This document shows positions 1-5,923 of a DNA stretch of 9,696 bases, in pieces. How positions within the stretch are numbered: position 1 is the stretch's first letter; each line of letters begins with the position of its first letter. A program made the translations under genes and the position numbers. The notes under the pieces were generated by a model that ran no database searches, was not told the origin of the DNA, and was given only the letters and a program-made list of their open reading frames with translations. Source of the DNA: Actinomycetes bacterium (lineage in GTDB: Bacteria > Actinomycetota > Thermoleophilia > RBG-16-64-13); contig JAKAHF010000035.1 in the NCBI GenBank assembly GCA_021815245.1, forward strand, positions 1 to 9,696, written 5' to 3'.

Positions 1-649
1 CAGCCGGAGCGCCCTCATTCCACTCCTCCCAGTCGTAGGCGACGCCGGTCTGCCGTATCGTGCGCCAGCGCTCCTTGAGAGTCGCCGGGTCGGTGACGGT
101 CTTGGGCGTGCGGCGCTCGACCGGAGTGGCGAGCAGAGCGTCCCACGTCTCTTCGGGCATGAAGGCGATGAGGGCGGCGGCGTCGGCGCTCGATATGCCC
201 GGCAGCGGCATGCCGACCGCGGTGTACGGTTTGAACGGGCGCGACGTGGGCACCGTATCGAGAATGACCGGCCCGTCGTACGACCAGACCGAAAGCAGGG
301 CCGACTCGGTGGTCTCCTCTTCGAGCGCGACCAGGAACGGATGTGCCACCCGCACCAATTCAGAGTCAGAAGTGGCGAGGTAGTACGCACGCAGCGCGCT
401 CGAGCCCAGACGGTACCTGCCCGTGGCTTGGTCCTGCACCAACCACCTGGCGTGCTCCAGCGTCTTCACCAGCCGGCGTGCGGTCGCTTTGGGCAGACCA
501 GCTCGCTCGCGCAGGTCTTTGATGGTCCACTCGCGATGCTCGGTGTCGAAAAGGCTAAGCACGAGGAGTCCCTTTTCAAGGGTGCGGGTGGGCGGGCCTC
601 CCGCGGAGTCGTTGCCGCTCTCGTTCTCGATCGCTTCGGGCTCTTCCAT
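1..649 (-). CDS. IclR-family transcriptional regulator (C-terminus cut by window edge)
   Basis: DNA-binding regulator of the IclR family; members sense a small metabolite and control a neighbouring catabolic or transport operon. The visible 216 residues begin at an ATG (649-647) preceded by GAGGAAG a few bases upstream. Residues 1-20 are an acidic, disordered-looking tail. Residues 22-83 form the winged helix-turn-helix, starting TRTLEKGLLVLSLF and containing the recognition stretch GLPKATARRLVKTLE followed by the wing GRYRLG. From about residue 90 the GAF-like effector domain begins, with ETTESALLSVW and later TGVAYDWEEWNEGAPA, the typical region before the conserved ligand-site segment. Family length is about 250-260 residues, so roughly 40 are missing at the left edge. 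It is divergent from the isochorismatase-like gene, which makes that operon its likely target. The family call is firm; the effector is unknown. Confidence 0.93.
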   Translation of the reverse strand, partial: MEEPEAIENESGNDSAGGPPTRTLEKGLLVLSLFDTEHREWTIKDLRERAGLPKATARRLVKTLEHARWLVQDQATGRYRLGSSALRAYYLATSDSELVRVAHPFLVALEEETTESALLSVWSYDGPVILDTVPTSRPFKPYTAVGMPLPGISSADAAALIAFMPEETWDALLATPVERRTPKTVTDPATLKERWRTIRQTGVAYDWEEWNEGAPA

Positions 650-681
650 CGCTTCCTCGTGCCGGCCTGTTTGTTGCGCTC

Positions 682-710
682 ACTATACGTTCAGGCTCGT
701 CCCGGCGAAA
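682..710 (-). promoter_or_regulatory. Possible promoter of the IclR gene
   Basis: Read on the minus strand, TATAGT (687-682) is a good -10 box. With a 17-base spacer the -35 would be TTTCGC (710-705), which is poor. Transcription would start near 675, leaving an untranslated leader of about 25 bases that carries the GAGGAAG ribosome site. The call rests mainly on the -10 match and on position. Confidence 0.3.
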
Positions 711-748
711 GGTGCTCTCGAGTCTCCGGCGCTCTCTTCAGCCAGGGA

Positions 749-778
749 TTGACACCTCTTGTACGCCCATGCTAGCGT
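749..778 (+). promoter_or_regulatory. Promoter of the isochorismatase-like/transport operon
   Basis: TTGACA (749-754) is a perfect -35 box. After 18 bases comes TAGCGT (773-778), which fits the TAnnnT form of -10 box common in actinobacteria. The expected start of transcription is near 785, inside the inverted repeat at 780-818. This is the best promoter candidate for the rightward genes and lies in the divergent gap beside the IclR gene. Confidence 0.6.
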
Positions 779-779
779 G

Positions 780-818
780 GATTCAATATTTGCACCACAT
801 CGAGTCAAAAAATGAATC
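780..818. promoter_or_regulatory. Inverted repeat, candidate operator for the IclR regulator
   Basis: The left arm GATTCAATATTTG (780-792) and right arm CAAAAAATGAATC (806-818) are reverse complements at 11 of 13 positions, separated by 13 bases. The outermost six bases of each arm (GATTCA/TGAATC) match perfectly. The element is AT-rich in a GC-rich gap. It begins right after the -10 box, so a protein bound here would block the start of transcription. It could instead act as a hairpin in the leader RNA. Assignment to the IclR protein is by position only. Confidence 0.5.
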
Positions 819-842
819 AACGCGCAGCAGAGGATGAACACC

Positions 843-1460
843 ATGAGTGAATGGTCACTCGTCGGCAGCCCCGCGCTTGTCGTCGTGCATATGCAAAACT
901 CGGTGGTCAAGGCGCCCAGCCCACTGGAAGTCATGGGGCACTGCCGGGCGACCCGGGAGGACGGCATAGTGCCTCGCATCCAGGCTCTGCAGGCGGCTTT
1001 CAGGGAGAAGAAGCTCCCCATCATCTACATAGTGACGTTCACGCCTTCGGGATTTCCCCAGCCGGCCTATGGCCCGTTCTGGCCGGCGGCCGACGCGACC
1101 GGCTGCAACCGCATGGGCACCCGCGACACCGAAGTCATCGAGGAACTCGCGCCGCTCGCCGGTGAGCACGTCGTCTACAACTGGCCGTTCAACATCTTCC
1201 AGAAAGACCGGCGGCAGGAGAACGAGCTGCAGCAACTCCTCGACGGTCTGGGTGTGGAGACCATCGTGCTGACCGGGGTCGCCACCGGCATGTCGGTCGG
1301 TCACGCCGCCTTCACGCTCGCCGACAAGTTCTACAACCTGATCGTTCCCTCCGATACGTGCACCGACGGCAACAAGCAACTACACGACACGATCATCACT
1401 TCGATGATCCCCGCTATCGCGCTCGTCACGACCGCGCAGGACGTCATTTCGCATCTGTAG
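843..1460 (+). CDS. Isochorismatase-fold (cysteine hydrolase superfamily) protein with substituted catalytic positions
   Basis: A 205-residue protein of the isochorismatase-like hydrolase fold, normally a cytosolic enzyme acting on amides, ureido compounds or isochorismate. The start at 843 is preferred over the in-frame ATG at 834 because AGAGGA (829-834) then sits 8 bases upstream. Fold landmarks are PALVVVHMQN (strand 1), the middle segment VVYNWPFNIF, and IVLTGVATGMSVGHAAFTLAD (strand and nucleophile helix). Aligned by eye, the usual catalytic Asp of the xDMQN strand is His16, the usual Lys is Asn113, and the usual Cys of GVATNxCV is Ser151. It is therefore either a non-hydrolytic relative or an enzyme with different chemistry. 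It is first in a rightward cluster, 68 bases before a solute-binding protein gene, and probably under the promoter at 749-778. The fold is fairly certain; the function is not known. Confidence 0.88.
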   Translation: MSEWSLVGSPALVVVHMQNSVVKAPSPLEVMGHCRATREDGIVPRIQALQAAFREKKLPIIYIVTFTPSGFPQPAYGPFWPAADATGCNRMGTRDTEVIEELAPLAGEHVVYNWPFNIFQKDRRQENELQQLLDGLGVETIVLTGVATGMSVGHAAFTLADKFYNLIVPSDTCTDGNKQLHDTIITSMIPAIALVTTAQDVISHL

Positions 1461-1528
1461 TAGGGGCAACCGACTCGGATCCACCTCGGATAGGGTTCCA
1501 GGCGCAAGAGAAAGGGAAGGGAAGTCAC

Positions 1529-2974
1529 ATGGCTGACGAGAGCAAGAAGGTGAGTCGTAGGGAGTTTCTCAAGATCGCGGGTGTCGCGGGGGCCGGCATC
1601 GGCCTGGCCGGCGGCCTGGGCGGCCTGCTGGCTGCCTGCGGCGAAGAGACCACCACGACGACCGCGGTGGCGCCAAGCACCACGGCGGTGACCAATCCGA
1701 ACACGACCGCGACCACGGCCCCCGCCAGCACGACGACGGTGAGTTCGGGTCCCGAGGCCGGGCGTGAGATCAAGATCGGCTATGTGGCCCCTCTGACGGG
1801 CATGCTGGCCGTGTTCGGCGTTGCCGACCAGTATTGCGTCGACCGCGCCGCCAAGGCTTTTGAGGCCGGCGTGCTGTGCGGTGACGGCAAGCAGCATCCG
1901 GTGAAGGTGATCATGGAAGACGGTCAGTCGACCTCCGACCGGGCCGCCCAGGTCGCCGGCGACCTCATCAACAACCAGAAGGTCGACATCATCATGGCGG
2001 CCTCGACGGGCACCAACTGCGGACCCGTCGCCGATCAGGCCGAAGCCGCCGGCGTGCCGTGTCTGAGCACCGACTGCCCGTGGCAGAACTACCTGTTCCC
2101 CAGGCAGGCCGACCTGACGACGGTCTTCAAGTGGACCTACAACGCATTCTGGGGCACCGAAGACCTGATCGCCACCTTCCACGACATGTGGAACCAGGTG
2201 CAGACGAACAAGAAGGTCGCGGTGCTTCTCCCCAACGACGCGCTCGGCATCCCGTGGCTGGCCGCCTTCAAGGAAGCCCTGCCCGCCATGGGTTGGGATG
2301 CCATCTTCTCCGACCTGTACACGGTCGGCGCCGAGAACTTCAGCACTGAGATCGCCGCGTACAAGAAGTTCGGCGCCGAGATCATGTTCGCCGAGGCCAA
2401 TCCACCCGACTACACCACCTTCTGGAACCAGTGCCTGCAGCAGGGCTTCCATCCCAAGCTGGCCACGCCGGCGGTGTCGCTCGCCTTCCCCGAGGACGCG
2501 GCGGCATTGGGCGACCTGGCCGACAACCAGTGCGGCGAGCTCGGCTGGCATCCCAAGTCGGGCTTCAAGTCGCCCCTGCTTGGCGAGGACGCTCAGGCGT
2601 TCGCCGACGGCTTCACCGCCGCCACGCAGAAGCAGTGGAACCAGTCGCTCGTGCATTTCTTGGTCTTCGACTGGGCCTTCGATGTGCTCAAGCGCACCGC
2701 GAACGTCGACGACAAAGGGTCGATCATCGAGGCGGTCAAGACCACCAAGCTCGACACGATCGGTGGTCCGATCGACTTCACGGCCGCCATCGAGACCGAG
2801 ATCAAGGTGGGCGCCGGTCTCATCAGCGCCAACTGCTACAAGACCCCGCTCTTCGGCAACCAGTGGCGCAAGGCCGCGGCCGGCAGCCAATTCCCCTATG
2901 AGTCGGTCATCGTGAGCAACGTTGCCGGATCGATGGTGCCCAAGCAGGGCGACGTGTTGGAGATGGTCTACTAG
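1529..2974 (+). CDS. ABC transporter substrate-binding lipoprotein, Tat-exported, branched-chain amino acid/amide (LivK-like) type
   Basis: Extracytoplasmic receptor that captures a small solute for an ABC importer of the HAAT type (periplasmic-binding family 6). The 481-residue product starts at ATG 1529 behind a purine-rich AAAGGGAAGGGAAG ribosome site; the reading frame is open further upstream but has no comparable site. Residues 9-15, SRREFLK, form a twin-arginine motif, and L34-A-A-C37 is a lipobox, so Cys37 should be lipidated and anchored outside the membrane. Residues 40-75 are a Thr/Ala/Pro-rich linker. The binding domain opens with EIKIGYVAPLTGMLAVFG (80-97) and includes the effector-loop-like MAASTGTNCGPVADQAEAAG. 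Eight cysteines lie in the mature part, unusually many, so disulphides are possible. No permease or ATPase genes are next to it. The family is clear; the ligand is not readable. Confidence 0.93.
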   Translation: MADESKKVSRREFLKIAGVAGAGIGLAGGLGGLLAACGEETTTTTAVAPSTTAVTNPNTTATTAPASTTTVSSGPEAGREIKIGYVAPLTGMLAVFGVADQYCVDRAAKAFEAGVLCGDGKQHPVKVIMEDGQSTSDRAAQVAGDLINNQKVDIIMAASTGTNCGPVADQAEAAGVPCLSTDCPWQNYLFPRQADLTTVFKWTYNAFWGTEDLIATFHDMWNQVQTNKKVAVLLPNDALGIPWLAAFKEALPAMGWDAIFSDLYTVGAENFSTEIAAYKKFGAEIMFAEANPPDYTTFWNQCLQQGFHPKLATPAVSLAFPEDAAALGDLADNQCGELGWHPKSGFKSPLLGEDAQAFADGFTAATQKQWNQSLVHFLVFDWAFDVLKRTANVDDKGSIIEAVKTTKLDTIGGPIDFTAAIETEIKVGAGLISANCYKTPLFGNQWRKAAAGSQFPYESVIVSNVAGSMVPKQGDVLEMVY

Positions 2975-2981
2975 AACGAGG

Positions 2982-3004
2982 CCCGAGCGTCGCAGCCGCT
3001 CGGG
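2982..3004 (+). terminator. Hairpin directly after the binding-protein gene
   Basis: CCCGAGCG (2982-2989) and CGCTCGGG (2997-3004) form a perfect 8-bp stem with a 7-base loop, starting 7 bases after the stop codon. There is no T-run behind it. It may slow or end transcription together with the next hairpin, or protect the 3' end of the binding-protein message. Confidence 0.45.
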
Positions 3005-3011
3005 TAGTCTC

Positions 3012-3043
3012 GGGGCGCGGCCTCGCGAGCGAGGCCGCGCCCC
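3012..3043 (+). terminator. Long GC-rich hairpin between binding-protein and cupin genes
   Basis: The arms 3012-3026 and 3029-3043 are perfect 15-base reverse complements, almost all G/C. In RNA the tight turn would open to about a 13-bp stem with a 6-base loop. The following bases (ATAACAAACC) contain no T-run, so this is not a canonical intrinsic terminator. Placed behind a likely highly expressed binding-protein gene, it may cause partial termination or block 3' exonucleases so that the upstream message exceeds the downstream one. Confidence 0.5.
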
Positions 3044-3071
3044 ATAACAAACCACGACCCCCGGACCGCTC

Positions 3072-3779
3072 GTGCGATACGGCGCCGGCGGTCTTCATTC
3101 AGTCAGAGGTGGTGATCTCCAGTTGTACACTCTGAGGCTCTATCACGACTCCTACGCTTCGGGTGCCCGCGCATCGAGCGACCTCGAAGCCCAGCACAGC
3201 ATCGCGTACGTATTGAAGGGCTCGGTGACGGTCAACGGGCAGGCGATGGCGTCTGACACCGCCCTCTACGTCAAAGACGTGGCAGCGGTGCAGGCCGGCC
3301 CTCACGGGGCGACCGTGTGGCGCTGGGAGCTCGTACGCACCGATGCTCCCAACAATCTTGCCCGGGGTGACGGCGTCAGCTCGCGCCTGCGCATGTCGCG
3401 CCGCGTGCGGATGTTCGAACTCGTGCCGACCTCGAAGTGGCTGTTCAGACTCGACTGCATCTACAACAACCGCGGCAGTACCGGTCTGCACTCCCATCCC
3501 GGTTCGGGCATACGCTGTATGTTGCAGGGGCACCTGCGGGTAGAGTCCGACAAGGGGGAGAGCTCCGACAATTGGCTCACGGGCGACTGCTGGTACGAGG
3601 AGGGAAGCTACCCTCTCATCAGCACGTCTGACGCCGGCGAGACGGCCGACTTCTTGCGGGGCATGGTGCTGCCCCCGGAGTATTCACGCTATCCCGACAC
3701 TGCGGTCTGGATAGAAGGCAGCAAATCGTGCGAATCTGATTGGAAGAGCTATGCGCAGACGGTGGTCACGCTGCTCTAG
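3072..3779 (+). CDS. Two-half (bicupin) domain protein
   Basis: A 235-residue soluble protein with two cupin-like beta-barrel halves, a fold used by small-molecule dioxygenases, isomerases and sensors. Half one covers about residues 18-90 (LRLYHDSYASGARA, then HSIAYVLKGSVTVNGQ, then VQAGPHGATVWRWEL). Half two covers about 112-200, with LHSHPGSGIRCMLQGHLRV and GDCWYEEGSYPL. The second half keeps the HxH pair (His140, His142) but has no clear Glu or distal His. The first keeps His42 and His78 but lacks the HxH pair, so the metal site may be split or partial. The start is uncertain: the GTG at 3072 has no ribosome site, while an in-frame TTG at 3123 has AGAGGTGGTGA (3105-3115) before it and would give 218 residues. 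It lies 30 bases before the reductase gene, so the two are probably cotranscribed. No specific function is recognised. Confidence 0.82.
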   Translation: MRYGAGGLHSVRGGDLQLYTLRLYHDSYASGARASSDLEAQHSIAYVLKGSVTVNGQAMASDTALYVKDVAAVQAGPHGATVWRWELVRTDAPNNLARGDGVSSRLRMSRRVRMFELVPTSKWLFRLDCIYNNRGSTGLHSHPGSGIRCMLQGHLRVESDKGESSDNWLTGDCWYEEGSYPLISTSDAGETADFLRGMVLPPEYSRYPDTAVWIEGSKSCESDWKSYAQTVVTLL

Positions 3780-3809
3780 AGTATCTGTGGGCTGGGAAGG
3801 AACACATCT

Positions 3810-5759
3810 ATGAACACGGCTTTTCCCCGGCTGTTCGAGCCGGGCATGATCGGCAGCGTAAGTCTCAAGAACCGGGTCGTGAAGGCTCCTCAACACACCG
3901 GGCTCGCCAATCCCGACGGTTCGGTCACCGAACGGCTCTTGAGGCACTACCGTTCACTCGCGCACGGCGGCGCGGGCCTCGTGGTGGTCGAATACGCGTG
4001 GGTCGACATGGACGCCAGTAAAGCCTCCCCCTGCCAGCTCGGCATAGCCAGCGTCGAACACGTGCCGGGGCTGTCTCTTCTCGCGCAGACCATCCAAGCG
4101 AATGGAGCCAAGGCTTCCATTCAGATCTCGCACGCGGGACGCCAGCGTTTCACGCTGCAACAACCCAAGGCCGCCTCACCGGTGCCGTGGGAAGAGCTCT
4201 ACGCGATGGGCTGTCCGGCTCCCAAGGAACTGACGTTCGAAGAGATCCTCGAGATCGTCAAGGCTTTTGGGGCCGCGGCCGCGCGGGCCGAGCAGGCCGG
4301 TTTCGACATGGTCGAGCTCCACGCCTGCCACGGCTATCTCATCAGCAACTTCTTCTCCCCACGCACCAACAAACGCACCGACTGGTACGGCGGCTCGCTC
4401 GAGAACCGCATGCGCTTTCTGCTCGAGGTGGTGACCGAGATCAAGAAGCAGGTGAGCCCCACATTCCCCATCGTGGCGCGGCTTTCGGGCACCGACTACG
4501 AGCCCGACGGTCATACCATCGAAGAGACCATCGAACTCGCAAAGCGGCTCGAGGCCCTTGGGGTCGCGGCCATTCACATGAGCGGCGGCAACCATCATCA
4601 GACCATCCACGAAGTCAGCCCCATGGGCATGAGTCTCGCCCACAACACGTGGGCGGCAGAGGCTGCGCGCAAGCACCTCTCGATTCCTGTCATCGCCTCG
4701 GGGTCGATCAACCTGCCCGCACTCGCCGAGAGCATCCTCGCCGAAGGCAAAGGCGACTTCATCGGCCTCGGCAGACCCCTCTGGGCAGACCCCGAGTGGC
4801 CGAAGAAGGCCCGCGAGGGCCGGCCCGAAGACATCCGGCCCTGCATCCGCTGCAACGACGGCTGCCTGGCGAGAGGTGATCATATCGCCCGCACCATCTG
4901 GTGCAGCGTCAACGTCCAGGTCTGTCGTGAGGATGAGTACCGCATCGTCGCGGCCGAGACCAAACGCAAGGTCGCCGTGGTGGGCGGAGGTCCAGCCGGG
5001 CTCGAGGCGGCGAGGGTGGCGGCTCTCGAGGGGCATGAAGTCACGCTCTTCGAGAAGCGCGCTCTCGGCGGGGCGCTGATCGAGGCGGCGCTGCCTGAGT
5101 TCAAGACTCCCGATATCGCTCCGCTGATCGACTATTTCACCACCCAGGTGGAGAAGCTCGGCATCGCCATCCGGCACGAGGAAGCGACCATCGAGAACCT
5201 GAAGGCCGGCGGATTCGAGGTGGTCGTCGTGGCCGCCGGCGCGACTCCGCTCGGTCTCTGCGACGTGCCGGGAATCGACGGGCCGACGGTCGTCACTGCG
5301 TTCTCCGTGCTCCGGGGCGAGGCAAGCCTCGGCGAGCGCGTCGTCGTCATCGGTGGCGGGATCGTGGGTACCGAGACCGGACTCGTTATCGCAGAGCAGG
5401 GCAAACAGGTGACCTTCGTGGAGATGCTCGACACCTTCATGAACGCCATCACGCCCGATGAGAAAGTGGTCTACCTGGAGCGTTTCGCGCCCCTGAACGT
5501 CACCATCAAAACCGGCAGACGTCTTACTCAGGTGACCGCGGCGGGCGTCACCGTGGTCGATCGATACGGATGCTCAGAGCAGATCGCCGCCGACACGGTC
5601 GTGCTCGCCGCCGGCTTCCGGTCGAATCGTGAACTCATCGCGCGGCTGGCCGAGGAGCTTCCGGAGGTTCAGGTGCTCGAGGCGGGCGACTGTGTGAGAC
5701 CCCGAAAGATCTTCGACGCCGTGCACGAAGGGCATATCGCCGCCCGGATGATCGATTGA
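3810..5759 (+). CDS. FMN/[4Fe-4S]/FAD NAD(P)H-dependent enoate reductase, 2,4-dienoyl-CoA reductase (FadH)/BaiCD type
   Basis: A 649-residue multidomain flavoenzyme related to 2,4-dienoyl-CoA reductase, 2-enoate reductase and the bile-acid enzymes BaiCD/BaiH, which reduce a C=C bond conjugated to a carbonyl. The ATG at 3810 follows GGGAAGGA by 8 bases. Residues 1-340 form the old-yellow-enzyme TIM barrel, with HACHGYLISNFFSPRTN at 171-187. Tyr176 and His262 align by eye with catalytic Tyr166 and His252 of E. coli FadH. Cys345, Cys348, Cys352 and Cys365 are the iron-sulphur ligands (CxxCxxxC, then WCSVN). VAVVGGGPAGLEAARVAALEG (from 388) is the FAD Rossmann motif and VVVIGGGIVGTETGL (from 511) the NAD(P)H one. 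The end, EAGDCVRPRKIFDAVHEGH, is typical of the family. Length is close to FadH (about 670). It is probably last in the cluster and cytosolic. Family and cofactors are confident; the substrate is unknown. Confidence 0.95.
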   Translation: MNTAFPRLFEPGMIGSVSLKNRVVKAPQHTGLANPDGSVTERLLRHYRSLAHGGAGLVVVEYAWVDMDASKASPCQLGIASVEHVPGLSLLAQTIQANGAKASIQISHAGRQRFTLQQPKAASPVPWEELYAMGCPAPKELTFEEILEIVKAFGAAAARAEQAGFDMVELHACHGYLISNFFSPRTNKRTDWYGGSLENRMRFLLEVVTEIKKQVSPTFPIVARLSGTDYEPDGHTIEETIELAKRLEALGVAAIHMSGGNHHQTIHEVSPMGMSLAHNTWAAEAARKHLSIPVIASGSINLPALAESILAEGKGDFIGLGRPLWADPEWPKKAREGRPEDIRPCIRCNDGCLARGDHIARTIWCSVNVQVCREDEYRIVAAETKRKVAVVGGGPAGLEAARVAALEGHEVTLFEKRALGGALIEAALPEFKTPDIAPLIDYFTTQVEKLGIAIRHEEATIENLKAGGFEVVVVAAGATPLGLCDVPGIDGPTVVTAFSVLRGEASLGERVVVIGGGIVGTETGLVIAEQGKQVTFVEMLDTFMNAITPDEKVVYLERFAPLNVTIKTGRRLTQVTAAGVTVVDRYGCSEQIAADTVVLAAGFRSNRELIARLAEELPEVQVLEAGDCVRPRKIFDAVHEGHIAARMID

Positions 5760-5828
5760 ACGGCGCCTAGTTTCCACCGGCTTCACTATCCCGGTCAAAC
5801 CCCCCGGGCCGGGATGCGCCCATCGTTG

Positions 5829-5864
5829 ACGTAGCCCGCTCCGCTTCTGCGGGGCGGGCTACGT
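5829..5864 (+). terminator. Strong hairpin after the enoate reductase gene
   Basis: A 16-bp stem closed by a TTCT tetraloop (5845-5848), with one G-T wobble; the outer arms are ACGTAGCCCG and CGGGCTACGT. There is no T-run on either side, so it is either a terminator of the U-poor kind or an RNA-stability element. A weaker hairpin, ATCCCGG (5788-5794) with CCGGGAT (5809-5815), precedes it. Both lie in the 164-base gap between the reductase and lipB; the only other thing seen in that gap is the possible lipB promoter. Confidence 0.5.
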
Positions 5865-5911
5865 CTCCATGCCTCGATCCGGCTTTCGTCGCCCGCCCTC
5901 CGCCAGTGATA

Positions 5912-5923
5912 TACCATGTCGCC
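5912..5923 (+). promoter_or_regulatory. Possible -10 box for leaderless lipB transcription
   Basis: TACCAT (5912-5917) fits TAnnnT and lies 6 bases before the ATG at 5924, the spacing expected when transcription starts at the start codon. No purine-rich ribosome site is present before either possible start, which fits a leaderless message. No convincing -35 box is visible, so confidence is modest. Confidence 0.4.

Noticed and set aside
855..1379. A 174-codon minus-strand frame inside the isochorismatase-like gene
   Set aside because: Shadow of the sense gene; no ribosome site and no recognisable fold.
1474..1491. Direct repeat CTCGGAT (1474-1480 and 1485-1491) before the binding-protein gene, with TAGGGT as a possible -10 box
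   Set aside because: Only seven bases long, in GC-rich DNA, and no -35 box fits; not enough to call an operator or promoter.
2298..2915. A 205-codon plus-strand frame overlapping the binding-protein gene
   Set aside because: Its translation is almost entirely Ser, Arg, Pro and Thr, the signature of a frame-shifted GC-rich gene.
1331..3055. A 574-codon open frame on the minus strand across the binding-protein gene
   Set aside because: It is antisense to a gene with a clear Tat signal, lipobox and binding fold. Its translation is rich in Arg, Gly and Leu with no recognisable domain, as expected for a shadow frame in GC-rich coding DNA.
4176..5177. A 333-codon open frame on the minus strand inside the enoate reductase gene
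   Set aside because: It lies opposite the catalytic and iron-sulphur region of a certain gene; its composition is that of a complement frame and it has no motif.
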